From assembly GCA_964487605.1 (NCBI GenBank), contig CAZARU010000006.1, positions 1 through 64,000 on the forward strand: a stretch of 64,000 nt of DNA. Reading direction: 5' to 3'. Under the pieces are notes generated by a model that was given only the letters and a program-made list of their open reading frames with translations, was not told the DNA's origin and made no database searches. The DNA is from JAJDAH01 sp964487605 (GTDB taxonomy: Bacteria > Myxococcota_A > Polyangia > Polyangiales > Polyangiaceae). A program made the position numbers and the translations under genes. The first letter of the stretch is position 1; each line of letters begins with the position of its first letter. This document shows, in pieces, positions 45,871 to 56,341 of the stretch.

Positions 45871-46910
45871 CCGCCGCGGCGGACCGCGTCCTCGCGCTGG
45901 TGGCCGCAGCCCGCCGCCTGCGCGACCCCGCCGATCCGCTGGGCCGGCGGGCGCGCGAGCTGCTGGCGGCCACGACCCCCCATTCGCCCGAGGGAATCGA
46001 GCTGGCGCTCTCTCGCTGCCTCGAGACGTCGCCGGCCCACGCGGACGTCGAGGCGCTGTGCGCCTCCGTCTCCCAGGTGCCACGCGCCCACGTGGTGCTC
46101 AGTGCAGAGCCCTTCGTCGCGGCCCACCGCGCCATCGCTCTCGCGCTCGCGGCTTCGAGCACGGTGTGCGTCCGGCCCTCGCGGCGGGAGCCCCACATGG
46201 CCTCGCTCCTCGCGGCCGCCGGGGGCGAGTTCGAGATCGTCGAAGCGCTCGCGCCGAGCGCCGGCGATCACGTGTGGGCGTACGGATCCGATCAGAGCCT
46301 CGCCGAAGTGGACGCGCTGCTCCCTGCGGGCGTCGTGCTGCACGGTCACGGGGCGGGGTTCGGGGTCGCCGTGGTCACTGAGGAAGACGACCCGAGCGCC
46401 GCCGCCCGTCTGCTCGTCGACGACGTCGTCGTGCTCGATCAGCGGGGCTGTGCGAGCCCGCGCGTCGTCGTGTTCCGGGGCGACGAGGAGGCCGCGAGGC
46501 GCCTCGGCGTGGCCCTGGCGAACGCCCTCGGCGCCGCCGAGCGCGCAGTTCCTCGCGGGCGCGAAACCGACGAAGACCTCGCCGAGGTCCGGCGCTACCG
46601 GGACGCCGTGACGATCGCCGGGGCTGCTTTCGCAGCGGGACGGGGCGTCGTGGGCGTGTCGCGAGCGGTGCACGCGGCGCCGCAGCGACGCTGCCTCCAC
46701 GTCGCCCGGTTCGACGCCGAGGACGACGTGGCGCACGCCGTCTCGCGGGTGGCGAGCGGGATCACGATCCTCGGCGGCTCGGGCGGTCTGCTGGCCCGGC
46801 TGGCGAGGGAAGCTCCCCGCGCTCGGCTCGCCGCGCTCGGCTCGATGCAGACTCCGCCCTTCGACGGCCCCGTGGATCGCCGCGGCTGGAGCCCTCCGGT
46901 CTCGTCGTGA
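45855..46910 (+). CDS. LuxC-like acyl reductase
   Basis: 351 aa, ATG start 16 bases before the end of the LuxE-like gene. The LuxC-family hallmark is the catalytic Cys199 in VLDQRGCASPRVV. YGSDQSL and VLHGHGAGFGVAVV correspond to the nucleotide-binding region. The C-terminus has GSMQTPPFDGPVDRRGW. It would accept the acyl group from LuxE and reduce it with NADPH to an aldehyde. At about 350 residues it is clearly shorter than typical LuxC (about 480), the difference lying mostly before the reductase core. The domain is divergent but the catalytic motif is intact. Confidence 0.83.
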   Translation: MASALTAAADRVLALVAAARRLRDPADPLGRRARELLAATTPHSPEGIELALSRCLETSPAHADVEALCASVSQVPRAHVVLSAEPFVAAHRAIALALAASSTVCVRPSRREPHMASLLAAAGGEFEIVEALAPSAGDHVWAYGSDQSLAEVDALLPAGVVLHGHGAGFGVAVVTEEDDPSAAARLLVDDVVVLDQRGCASPRVVVFRGDEEAARRLGVALANALGAAERAVPRGRETDEDLAEVRRYRDAVTIAGAAFAAGRGVVGVSRAVHAAPQRRCLHVARFDAEDDVAHAVSRVASGITILGGSGGLLARLAREAPRARLAALGSMQTPPFDGPVDRRGWSPPVSS

Positions 46911-46919
46911 GCCTGCCTC

Positions 46920-48389
46920 CTAGTGGCGAACCACCTGGACCTGACCTCGTACTGGCGGCTCACCGAGGCGTTCCTCCCAGGGCGACGGCGCCTCGGGTCG
47001 CTGCCGCAGCACGTCGAGCGCCGCCACGCGGTACGCCTCCGCGAGAGTCGGGAAGTTGAAGATGTTGTCCACCAGCGCATCCACGCCGAGCTTCCCGACG
47101 AGTGCCATCTGCGCGACGTGCACGAGCTCGGTGGCGCCTTCGCCCACCACCTGGACGCCCAGGAGTTCGCGTCCGCTCGCGTCCGCGACGATCTTGAGCA
47201 GGCCGTCGTCGATGGCCGCGATCTGTCCGCGCGCCACCTCGCTGAACTTCGCGCGCCCCACGAGCACGGCGCCGTGCCGCGCGCGCGCCTGCTCCTCCGT
47301 CAGCCCGACGCTCGCGATCTCCGGAATGGTGTAGACGCCCGTGGGGATGAGCTCGGAGCCCGCCGTGCACTCGATGCCCGCGGCGTGACAGGCTGCCCGA
47401 CGCCCCTGCTCCATCGAGGCCGACGCGAGTCCCGGCGGGCCGATCACGTCTCCCACCGCGTAGATGTGCTTCGCGCGAGTCCGGCAGTGCTCGTCCACGT
47501 CGAGTCGCCCCGCGGCGTTGGCCGTGAGGTCGGCGGCGGCCAGGTTGAGCCGCTCGAGGTTCGCCACGCGTCCCATGGCGACGAGCATCTTCTCGGACGT
47601 CACCGTGGATCCATCGTTCAGCCGCGTCACGACGTTGCCGTCGTCGTCCACCGTCACGGCTTCGACACGGCACGGACCGACGAAGCGCCCGCCGCGCTGC
47701 TCGAAGCTCGACACGAACGCGCGTACGACCTCTTCGTCGAGGAAGCCGAGTGGCCTCGGCTGGCGGTCGAGGATGTAGACCTGGACGCCCAGCGACGCGA
47801 AGATGGACGCATACTCGCACCCGACGATGCCGCCGCCGAGCACCGTGAGGGAGCGCGGCAGATAGGTCAGGGAGAGGATCGAGTCGCTGTCGAGGATGCG
47901 TTCGTGATCCACCGGGATGCCGTCCGGGTCGCGCGGCCGCGATCCGGTGGCGATGACGAACGCCGGCGCGCGGACCCGGCGGCGCAGCCCGTCTACCGAC
48001 TGAACCTCGATCTCGAACGGCGAGACGAAGCTGGCGCGCCCGTGCCAGCGCTCGATGCCGTTGCGGCGGACCTGCTCCGTCATGTACGCCTCGTGGGCCG
48101 TCACGACGTGGTTCATGCGGGACATGAGGCTCTGCAGCTCGACGTCCTCCCGGAGCGACACGTCGATGACGTTCCCGCTGCGCTTCTGGAAGCCCGTGAG
48201 CACCACGGCAGTTTCGCGAAGGGTCTTGCTGGGAATCGTGCCTTGCCGCACGCACGCCCCGCCGACGACGCGCTCGTCGTGTACCATGAGGACCCGCAGC
48301 TCCGCCTTCGCACCCTGCACGGCAGCCTTCTGGCCCGCCGGTCCGCCGCCGATGACGACGAGGTCGAAGGTGTGGCACGGCGGTCTCAT
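46920..48389 (-). CDS. sthA: Soluble (Si-specific) NAD(P)+ transhydrogenase
   Basis: 489 aa flavoprotein of the pyridine-nucleotide-disulfide reductase fold. The FAD motif VVIGGGPAGQKAA is near the start, and the NAD(P) motif VLGGGIVGCEYAS is near 180-195. The redox-active CxxxxC is reduced to one Cys (GGACVRQGTIPSKTLRE), the SthA pattern, so it is not a lipoamide dehydrogenase. The second FAD motif is IYAVGDVIGPPGLAS. It interconverts NADPH and NADH in the cytoplasm. Its start overlaps the HDOD gene stop by 4 bases. Confidence 0.93.
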   Translation of the reverse strand: MRPPCHTFDLVVIGGGPAGQKAAVQGAKAELRVLMVHDERVVGGACVRQGTIPSKTLRETAVVLTGFQKRSGNVIDVSLREDVELQSLMSRMNHVVTAHEAYMTEQVRRNGIERWHGRASFVSPFEIEVQSVDGLRRRVRAPAFVIATGSRPRDPDGIPVDHERILDSDSILSLTYLPRSLTVLGGGIVGCEYASIFASLGVQVYILDRQPRPLGFLDEEVVRAFVSSFEQRGGRFVGPCRVEAVTVDDDGNVVTRLNDGSTVTSEKMLVAMGRVANLERLNLAAADLTANAAGRLDVDEHCRTRAKHIYAVGDVIGPPGLASASMEQGRRAACHAAGIECTAGSELIPTGVYTIPEIASVGLTEEQARARHGAVLVGRAKFSEVARGQIAAIDDGLLKIVADASGRELLGVQVVGEGATELVHVAQMALVGKLGVDALVDNIFNFPTLAEAYRVAALDVLRQRPEAPSPWEERLGEPPVRGQVQVVRH

Positions 48390-49261
48390 GCGAGGGCTCC
48401 GACAGCGGCTGCCACGCGATCCTGTGTGGCCACCAGCGCGTCGAGATCTTCCGGGTAGAGGTTCAGCCCGGCGAGCGCAGGGTGGCCGCGCAAGAGGTCC
48501 GGAGGGGATCGCTCGACGACGATGTCCGACAGCGCGTCGGCGAGCTGAATGACGCGCGCGAGCTGCGCCGAAGCTCCTGCTTCCTCGGGTGCGTGGTGCG
48601 CCCCGATGGCGGTTCGTAGCGGCGCGGCGAGCTTCCAGCGGGCGGCCAGGCGCTGTCCCACCTCCGCGTGGAGGTCATCGACGAAAGCCTGGACCGCGCC
48701 GTGGGGCGCGCTCGTCGCGAGCTCTTCACTCGCGTCGACCACGGCCTGCAGCAGCACCGGGCGCCCGACGTCGTGGAGCAGCCCGGCGAGGAACGCCTCC
48801 TCGACGTTGGCGCGCAGGCGGCGTGCCACCTCCTGCGCGAACACGGCCGTCGCCACCGAGTGCCGGAACAGCCCTCGCACCTCGCCCTCCCAGCCCCGCA
48901 CGTGGAACACCCGGCTCTTGCACGAAATCACGAGGGCGATGTCTCGGACCTGGCGTGCTCCGAGTCGGCTCACGGCCTGGGCCAGCGACACGATGGGTAC
49001 GCGTGGTGCGTACAGGGGCGAGTTCGCCACGGCGAGCACGTGCGCGGCCATCGAGGGGTCCTTGTGGAGGACGTCGGTGATGGCAGCGAGGCTGACGGAT
49101 TCGGAGGTGGCGAGCGCCAGGACCCGCTGTGCCACCTCTGGCAAGAGCGGCAGGTCGAGCGTGTCGGTCTGGACGGCGTCGAACAGCGCGTCTCCGAGTT
49201 CGCTCGGGAGCGCCTCGGCCGGCGCCTCCGAGTACCCCACCGCGTTCGTCGCTTGCAGCAC
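48386..49261 (-). CDS. HDOD-domain protein
   Basis: 291 aa. The HDOD domain covers about 30-235 and shows LPLLPEVAQRVLALA, DPSMAAHVLAVANSP, LGARQVRDIAL, FRHSVATAVFAQEVA and EEAFLAGLLHDVG. A C-terminal helical part contains IGAHHAPEEA and IQLADALSD. HDOD proteins are non-enzymatic relatives of HD-GYP regulators used in signalling and are frequent in myxobacteria. It lies directly upstream of sthA with a 4-base ATGA overlap. No receiver or output domain is attached. Confidence 0.88.
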   Translation of the reverse strand: MLQATNAVGYSEAPAEALPSELGDALFDAVQTDTLDLPLLPEVAQRVLALATSESVSLAAITDVLHKDPSMAAHVLAVANSPLYAPRVPIVSLAQAVSRLGARQVRDIALVISCKSRVFHVRGWEGEVRGLFRHSVATAVFAQEVARRLRANVEEAFLAGLLHDVGRPVLLQAVVDASEELATSAPHGAVQAFVDDLHAEVGQRLAARWKLAAPLRTAIGAHHAPEEAGASAQLARVIQLADALSDIVVERSPPDLLRGHPALAGLNLYPEDLDALVATQDRVAAAVGALA

Positions 49262-49330
49262 GGGTCCCTCGAGGATCGCAGTACGGCTCGTGCCGGCGAT
49301 TCTTGAGGCCTTCCCGGCCTGAGCGGACGA

Positions 49331-49717
49331 TCAGAGCCGAGACGCGAGCTTCTTCGCCCGGTCCCGGGCGCTCGCGGCTATTTTCTCGAGCTCGGCACCG
49401 GGAACGCCCAGCAGCTCCGCCAGGCTGGTGAGGAGCTTCTCCTCACCCTTGGTCTGCTTGCCGTCGGCGTGGGTCATCAGCGCGGCATGCGCCAGGAGCA
49501 CCGTGCGATCCTCGGCGGAGAGCGCGTCGAGGGGGATGTCGTCCTTCAGCGTCCGCTTCTTCGACGAGAACTCGCGTATCTCCGCCTCTTCGTCTGGCTC
49601 TGCGCCGAAGGCCCACAGGAGGCCGTCGATGATCGCGATCTCGGGCTCCTTCACGGTGCCGTCGGCCCACGCGACCGCGATCAGGGATTTCAAGATGTTC
49701 TTCTCGCTCGGCGTCAT
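49331..49717 (-). CDS. TerB-family protein
   Basis: 128 aa, ATG start overlapping the pfkB-type gene stop (ATGA). An all-helical TerB-like domain opens with EKNILKSLIAVAWADGTVKEPEIAIIDGLL. A second helical repeat reads LLAHAALMTHADGKQTKGEEKLLTSLAELLG. The conserved acidic residues of the two A-D-G-x-x-x-x-E-E/P turns could bind metal. TerB-like domains occur in stress and tellurite-resistance systems and as stand-alone proteins. The role here is unknown; it is the last gene of the secA run. Confidence 0.82.
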   Translation of the reverse strand: MTPSEKNILKSLIAVAWADGTVKEPEIAIIDGLLWAFGAEPDEEAEIREFSSKKRTLKDDIPLDALSAEDRTVLLAHAALMTHADGKQTKGEEKLLTSLAELLGVPGAELEKIAASARDRAKKLASRL

Positions 49718-50648
49718 CGCGCGACCTTAGCGGAACTCGGCCGGGGTGTCGCGATGGCGGTGCGTATCACGGGGGGTGGGGCCACCGGGGTGGCGCCCCG
49801 CGCGGAGGCGACGAAGGCGGCGTACCCGTTTGCCGCGCTTGCGGCCGCGTGCAGCTCCGTGCCGCGGGCGAGGTGATGCGCGAGCACCGCGGTGAACGCG
49901 TCGCCGGCGCCCACTGCGTCGCCGTGATTCGTCGCCACGACCACGCCGGGCAGGTCGCGGCGCTGGCCGCCGGTCACGACGGTGCATCCGCGCGCGGCAC
50001 GGGTCAGGGCCACCGCCGCGACGCTGCCGCGACCCAGAAGCCACGTCGGGGCGTCGTCGCAGGCGAACGCCTGCTCCACCCACGTGGCCTCGTGCTCGTT
50101 CAGCTTGATCACGGTCGCCACGTCGATGGTCGCGGCGGCGATATCGGGGGTGGCCCAGGGGGCCCGGACGTTGAGGTCGCAGATCCGTGGGCACGTGGGA
50201 CCGAGGGCGCCGAGCAGCGCGCGGAGTCCGTCGCCGTTGACGGGCGTGCGCTGGGCGAGCGTACCGAAGCACACGGCCGACGCATCGCGCGCGACCCGCA
50301 GCAGGGCGTCGTCGCACCGAATGCCGTCCCACGCCGCGCGGGTGGCGATCGAGAAGCGCGGCTCGTCCGCCTCGAAGGTGACCGCGACGGAGCCGGTGGG
50401 GGCCGTCGGATCCACGCGTACGAACTCCACGCAGACGCCGCGCTGGGCGAGCGCATCCACCGCCGCGTGACCAGGCTCGTCATCGCCCACGGTGCTCACC
50501 AGAACCGCGCGGTTGCCGAGCTGCGCCGCGTGCACCGCCACGTTCGCGGCGGAACCGCCCAGGCGACGTCCGTCGGGCAAGAGGTCCCACAGTAGCTCCC
50601 CCCAGCACACGATGGTGGAGCGGTGTGCGCCCGTGCGACCTCGGTCCG

Positions 50649-50652
<4 letters not shown>
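49714..50652 (-). CDS. PfkB-family carbohydrate kinase
   Basis: 312 aa, GTG start overlapping the secA stop (GTGA). Ribokinase-family signatures are GGSAANVAVHAAQLG (32-46) and NHGDAVGAGDAF, with the catalytic Asp251. The substrate pocket residues do not identify the sugar. Fructokinase/ribokinase-like enzymes phosphorylate sugars or nucleosides with ATP. Its placement, translationally coupled between secA and a TerB-like gene, is not metabolically obvious. Confidence 0.9.
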
Positions 50653-53744
<3,092 letters not shown>

Positions 53745-53887
53745 CGAGCGAGGAGCGCAAGCTAGTACCCTGACCGCGCCGGTGCCATCGGCGTCACGCC
53801 GTGGTCGGCGATGCGGGTGTCCGGCGACCGGCCCGACGAAGCACGATTCGGCGTGCTCCGTGCGCCCGCCGCGCTCGGCGTTTTGAC

Positions 53888-53918
53888 TTGACCAGAGGTC
53901 TAAAAATGGAATTATAGT
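53888..53918 (+). promoter_or_regulatory. Promoter/operator of the DUF4336-TetR operon
   Basis: TTGACC (53888-53893) and TATAGT (53913-53918) are 19 bases apart. The region holds two inverted repeats: GACC-AGA-GGTC (53890-53900) over the -35 element, and AATGGA-ATTATAG-TCCATT (53905-53923) centred on the -10 element. The -10 ends only 6 bases before the ATG at 53925, so transcription should begin at or next to the start codon. The TetR gene downstream is the likely regulator. The area is strikingly AT-rich for this genome. Confidence 0.65.
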
Positions 53919-53924
53919 CCATTC

Positions 53925-54596
53925 ATGGAGACCGTCGCCCCTGATCTCTTCCGTTTTCCCGTGGAATTCACCGTAGCCGGGCTCTCCCTGGGCCTGAACA
54001 TGACCGTGGCGCGGCTGCCGGACGGCGGCCTCTTCGTGCACTCTCCCGTGAAGCTGACCGGGCAGATCGTCGAGGAGCTCCGCGCGCTCGGGGAGGTTCG
54101 GTGGGTCGTCGCGCCCAGCAAGATGCACTACTTCTTCGCCGGCGCTTTCAAGCAGGCTTTCCCTGAGGCGCGCTTGCTGGGGGCGCCGGGGCTCGGCGCG
54201 AAGCAGCCCCGCCTGCCGCTCGACGGCGAGCTGACCGGGCCACTGCCCGAAGGGTGGCCCACCGCGATCGACTACCGGCAGTACCTCGGCTCGGGCTGGA
54301 TGAACGAGGTCGTCTTCCTGCACCGTCCGTCCCGGTCGCTCCTGCTCACCGACCTCGCGTTCAACGTCCACGGTCCCAGGTCCTGGTGGACGCGGCAGTA
54401 TCTCGAATGGTCGAAGGCCTACGGTCGCGTGGGTCAGAGCAAGCTCGTGAAGCTCTCCACGCGCGACCGGAAAGCGGGGCGCCGCTCGGTGGACGAGATC
54501 CTGGAGCTCGACTTCGACCGACTCGTGCTGGCCCATGGCGAGCCCGTTCACGAAGAAGGCAAGGAGCGCTTCCGCGAGCTGTTCTCGTGGTTGTGA
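53925..54596 (+). CDS. DUF4336 (metallo-hydrolase-like) protein
   Basis: 223 aa. Its beta-lactamase-like fold is recognised by the DUF4336 pattern: WVVAPSKMHYFFAGAFKQAFPEA, then GAPGLGAKQP, and a late FDRLVLAHGEPV. The usual HxHxDH metal motif is absent, so hydrolytic chemistry is doubtful, although the late His may still bind metal. No ribosome binding site can fit before the ATG if transcription starts where the -10 box indicates. It is co-transcribed with the TetR regulator, which overlaps its stop by 4 bases. Function unknown. Confidence 0.8.
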   Translation: METVAPDLFRFPVEFTVAGLSLGLNMTVARLPDGGLFVHSPVKLTGQIVEELRALGEVRWVVAPSKMHYFFAGAFKQAFPEARLLGAPGLGAKQPRLPLDGELTGPLPEGWPTAIDYRQYLGSGWMNEVVFLHRPSRSLLLTDLAFNVHGPRSWWTRQYLEWSKAYGRVGQSKLVKLSTRDRKAGRRSVDEILELDFDRLVLAHGEPVHEEGKERFRELFSWL

Positions 54597-55258
54597 AGCG
54601 GCAACGAGCGTCTGCCGAGGCCGAGTCCCGACGCCTGGCGCGGAAGTCTCACCGTCGCGGCGCGCGCAGGGAGGCAATCTCGAGCGCCGCCAAGACGTTG
54701 CTCGCGTCGAGCGGGCCCAGTGAGTTCACGATGGCGGCCGTTGCCGACGCTGCCGGCGTCAGCAAGCCGTCGCTGTACTACTACTTCGCTTCCAAGGAGG
54801 ATCTCGTCGGCGCGCTCGCCGTGGAGGCGCTTCGCGAGGAAGCCCGCGTCCTGGGGGAGGCCATCACTGCGGCGCCCTCGGGGGTTGCGGCGCTCGGCGC
54901 GGTGGTGCGGGCCTACGTGGACCACTACGCTCGCGACCTCGACGCGTTCCGCGTGCTGTACGTGTGGCCACAGGTGCTCGGCACCCGTCGCAGGATCCTG
55001 GAGTCCGACGTGTACCCGCTGAGCCGCGCGGTGAATGACGAACTCGAGCGAAGACTGCGACAGGACGCTGCCGCCGGCGGGCTGCGCGCCGAAGCACACC
55101 CTCGCAAGCTGGCCAACGTCGCGTGGGTGACGGCCCACGGCCTCACGAGCCTCCTCGCGGGGCTCGCGTCCGCGGGTGGCGCCACGCTCTTCTCGGCGGC
55201 GGAGCTGCGGGACGAAGCGTGTCGGATGGTGATGCTGGCCGCCGCCACCGAGGGCTGA
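54593..55258 (+). CDS. TetR-family transcriptional regulator
   Basis: 221 aa from the GTG that overlaps the DUF4336 stop (GTGA). A basic N-terminal tail of about 25 residues precedes the helix-turn-helix domain (about 26-75), with EFTMAAVADAAGVSKPSLYYYF and KEDLVGALAVEALREEA. The C-terminal ligand/dimer domain (80-221) is helical. It probably represses its own operon through the inverted repeats at 53890-53923. The inducer is unknown. Confidence 0.9.
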   Translation: MKRQRASAEAESRRLARKSHRRGARREAISSAAKTLLASSGPSEFTMAAVADAAGVSKPSLYYYFASKEDLVGALAVEALREEARVLGEAITAAPSGVAALGAVVRAYVDHYARDLDAFRVLYVWPQVLGTRRRILESDVYPLSRAVNDELERRLRQDAAAGGLRAEAHPRKLANVAWVTAHGLTSLLAGLASAGGATLFSAAELRDEACRMVMLAAATEG

Positions 55259-55267
55259 GGTCGAGCT

Positions 55268-55855
55268 TCAGCGGCGGGCGCCCGGCAGCGCCGTGTGCGT
55301 CGCGGTGACGTCCGCGGCGTCGAGGTGCGAGGTGTCCGGGCCCGAGACGAGCACCAGCCGCTTCTCTTGCACACGGAGCGTGGTGATCGACGCGTTGGCG
55401 ATGGCCGCCGGGACCACGCGATCGTCTCCGAGGGCCGCTCCGAGGGCCGCTCCGATGGCGACGAAGTGGGTGACGACGACCGTGGGCTCCACGGCGAGCT
55501 GCACGAGCGTGTCGAGGACGCGCCGGCGCCAGGCGCTCAGCTCGGGGCTGGCCGCGCTCCAGCGAGATCCGAGCAGCGCGGTGACGAACGCCTGGCGCTC
55601 CGCGGGCCCGAGGCCCTCGGGGACCACCTCCGCGACCTCGGGGCGGACGATCGCCCCGAGGCCCAGCGTCGCGGCGATGGGTGCTGCGGTCTCGCGGGTG
55701 CGGCGCAGCGGAGACACCACCAGCCGCGAGGCGCCGCAGGTCTGGAGGCCGACCGCCGCGGCGCGCGCCTGCCTCTGGCCGAGGTCGTCGAGCCCGGGGT
55801 CCAGCTCCTCCATGCCCGCCATGGCGCGCCCGTGTCGCACGAGAAAGACGGGCAC
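55268..55855 (-). CDS. SixA-like histidine phosphatase
   Basis: 195 aa from a GTG. The histidine-phosphatase superfamily signature LVRHGRA has the phospho-acceptor His8. SPLRRTRETA supplies the conserved Arg, and VVVTHFVAIG the second His. The size fits SixA/phosphoglycerate-mutase-like phosphatases, which act on phosphohistidine proteins or small phosphates. It lies 5 bases after the stop of the small membrane protein on the same strand. Confidence 0.85.
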   Translation of the reverse strand: MPVFLVRHGRAMAGMEELDPGLDDLGQRQARAAAVGLQTCGASRLVVSPLRRTRETAAPIAATLGLGAIVRPEVAEVVPEGLGPAERQAFVTALLGSRWSAASPELSAWRRRVLDTLVQLAVEPTVVVTHFVAIGAALGAALGDDRVVPAAIANASITTLRVQEKRLVLVSGPDTSHLDAADVTATHTALPGARR

Positions 55856-55860
55856 CCGGA

Positions 55861-56226
55861 TCAACCCGCGAGGAGCGTGATGGCGTAGGCGAACGCGATG
55901 AGGGCGATGCCGACGAGCGCGACGGTGATCACGACCCACCGTCCGCGCTCGCGAGCCTTCGCTCGCGAGATGACCGTCGGAGCGTCCATCGTGGCGAGGT
56001 CCTGCACCGGAAATGTCGCGGCATGCTCGACGTCGGAGGGATCGACCCCGTCGCCGATCTTCACCCGCTGGGTGTGGACCTTCTTCGCATACTGTCCCGG
56101 AGGCGCTCGAGGGGGCTGGTAGGCGGTCGCGTGGTCCGGCGGCGCTGCGCCGGCGGGATCGGAGGCGGGCTCCACGGTGCTGATCGGCCAGCGCGGGTCG
56201 GGATCGCGATCGCCTGCCTCCGTCAT
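55861..56226 (-). CDS. Tail-anchored small membrane protein
   Basis: 121 aa from the ATG at 56226; a longer frame to 56292 is possible but less natural. About 90 hydrophilic, Pro-rich residues are followed by a C-terminal helix (VVITVALVGIALIAFAYAITLL) just before the stop. No family recognised. It may be cytoplasmic with a tail anchor. It is co-directional with the phosphatase gene and divergent from the site-2 protease. Confidence 0.6.
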   Translation of the reverse strand: MTEAGDRDPDPRWPISTVEPASDPAGAAPPDHATAYQPPRAPPGQYAKKVHTQRVKIGDGVDPSDVEHAATFPVQDLATMDAPTVISRAKARERGRWVVITVALVGIALIAFAYAITLLAG

Positions 56227-56341
56227 CGTCGGCCCTTGATAGCAGAACCCGGCGAGCGTCGCGCCCTTCGAGGCCGCGTCGCGATGCCCCATCTTCCGCG
56301 CGGGAGGGGCCGATTCCTCCGGCCGACCTCGTGGGGCTACG

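Noticed and set aside
43421..46910. Bioluminescence (lux) operon
   Set aside because: Only luxE- and luxC-like genes are present. luxA, luxB, luxD and flavin reductase genes are absent.
53883..53918. Promoter using TTGACT at 53883 as the -35 box
   Set aside because: The spacer to TATAGT would be 24 bases; TTGACC at 53888 gives a more acceptable 19.
53745..54677. Extension of SecA upstream to 54677
   Set aside because: The added frame is antisense to the DUF4336 gene, and the conserved SecA N-terminus starts at 53744.
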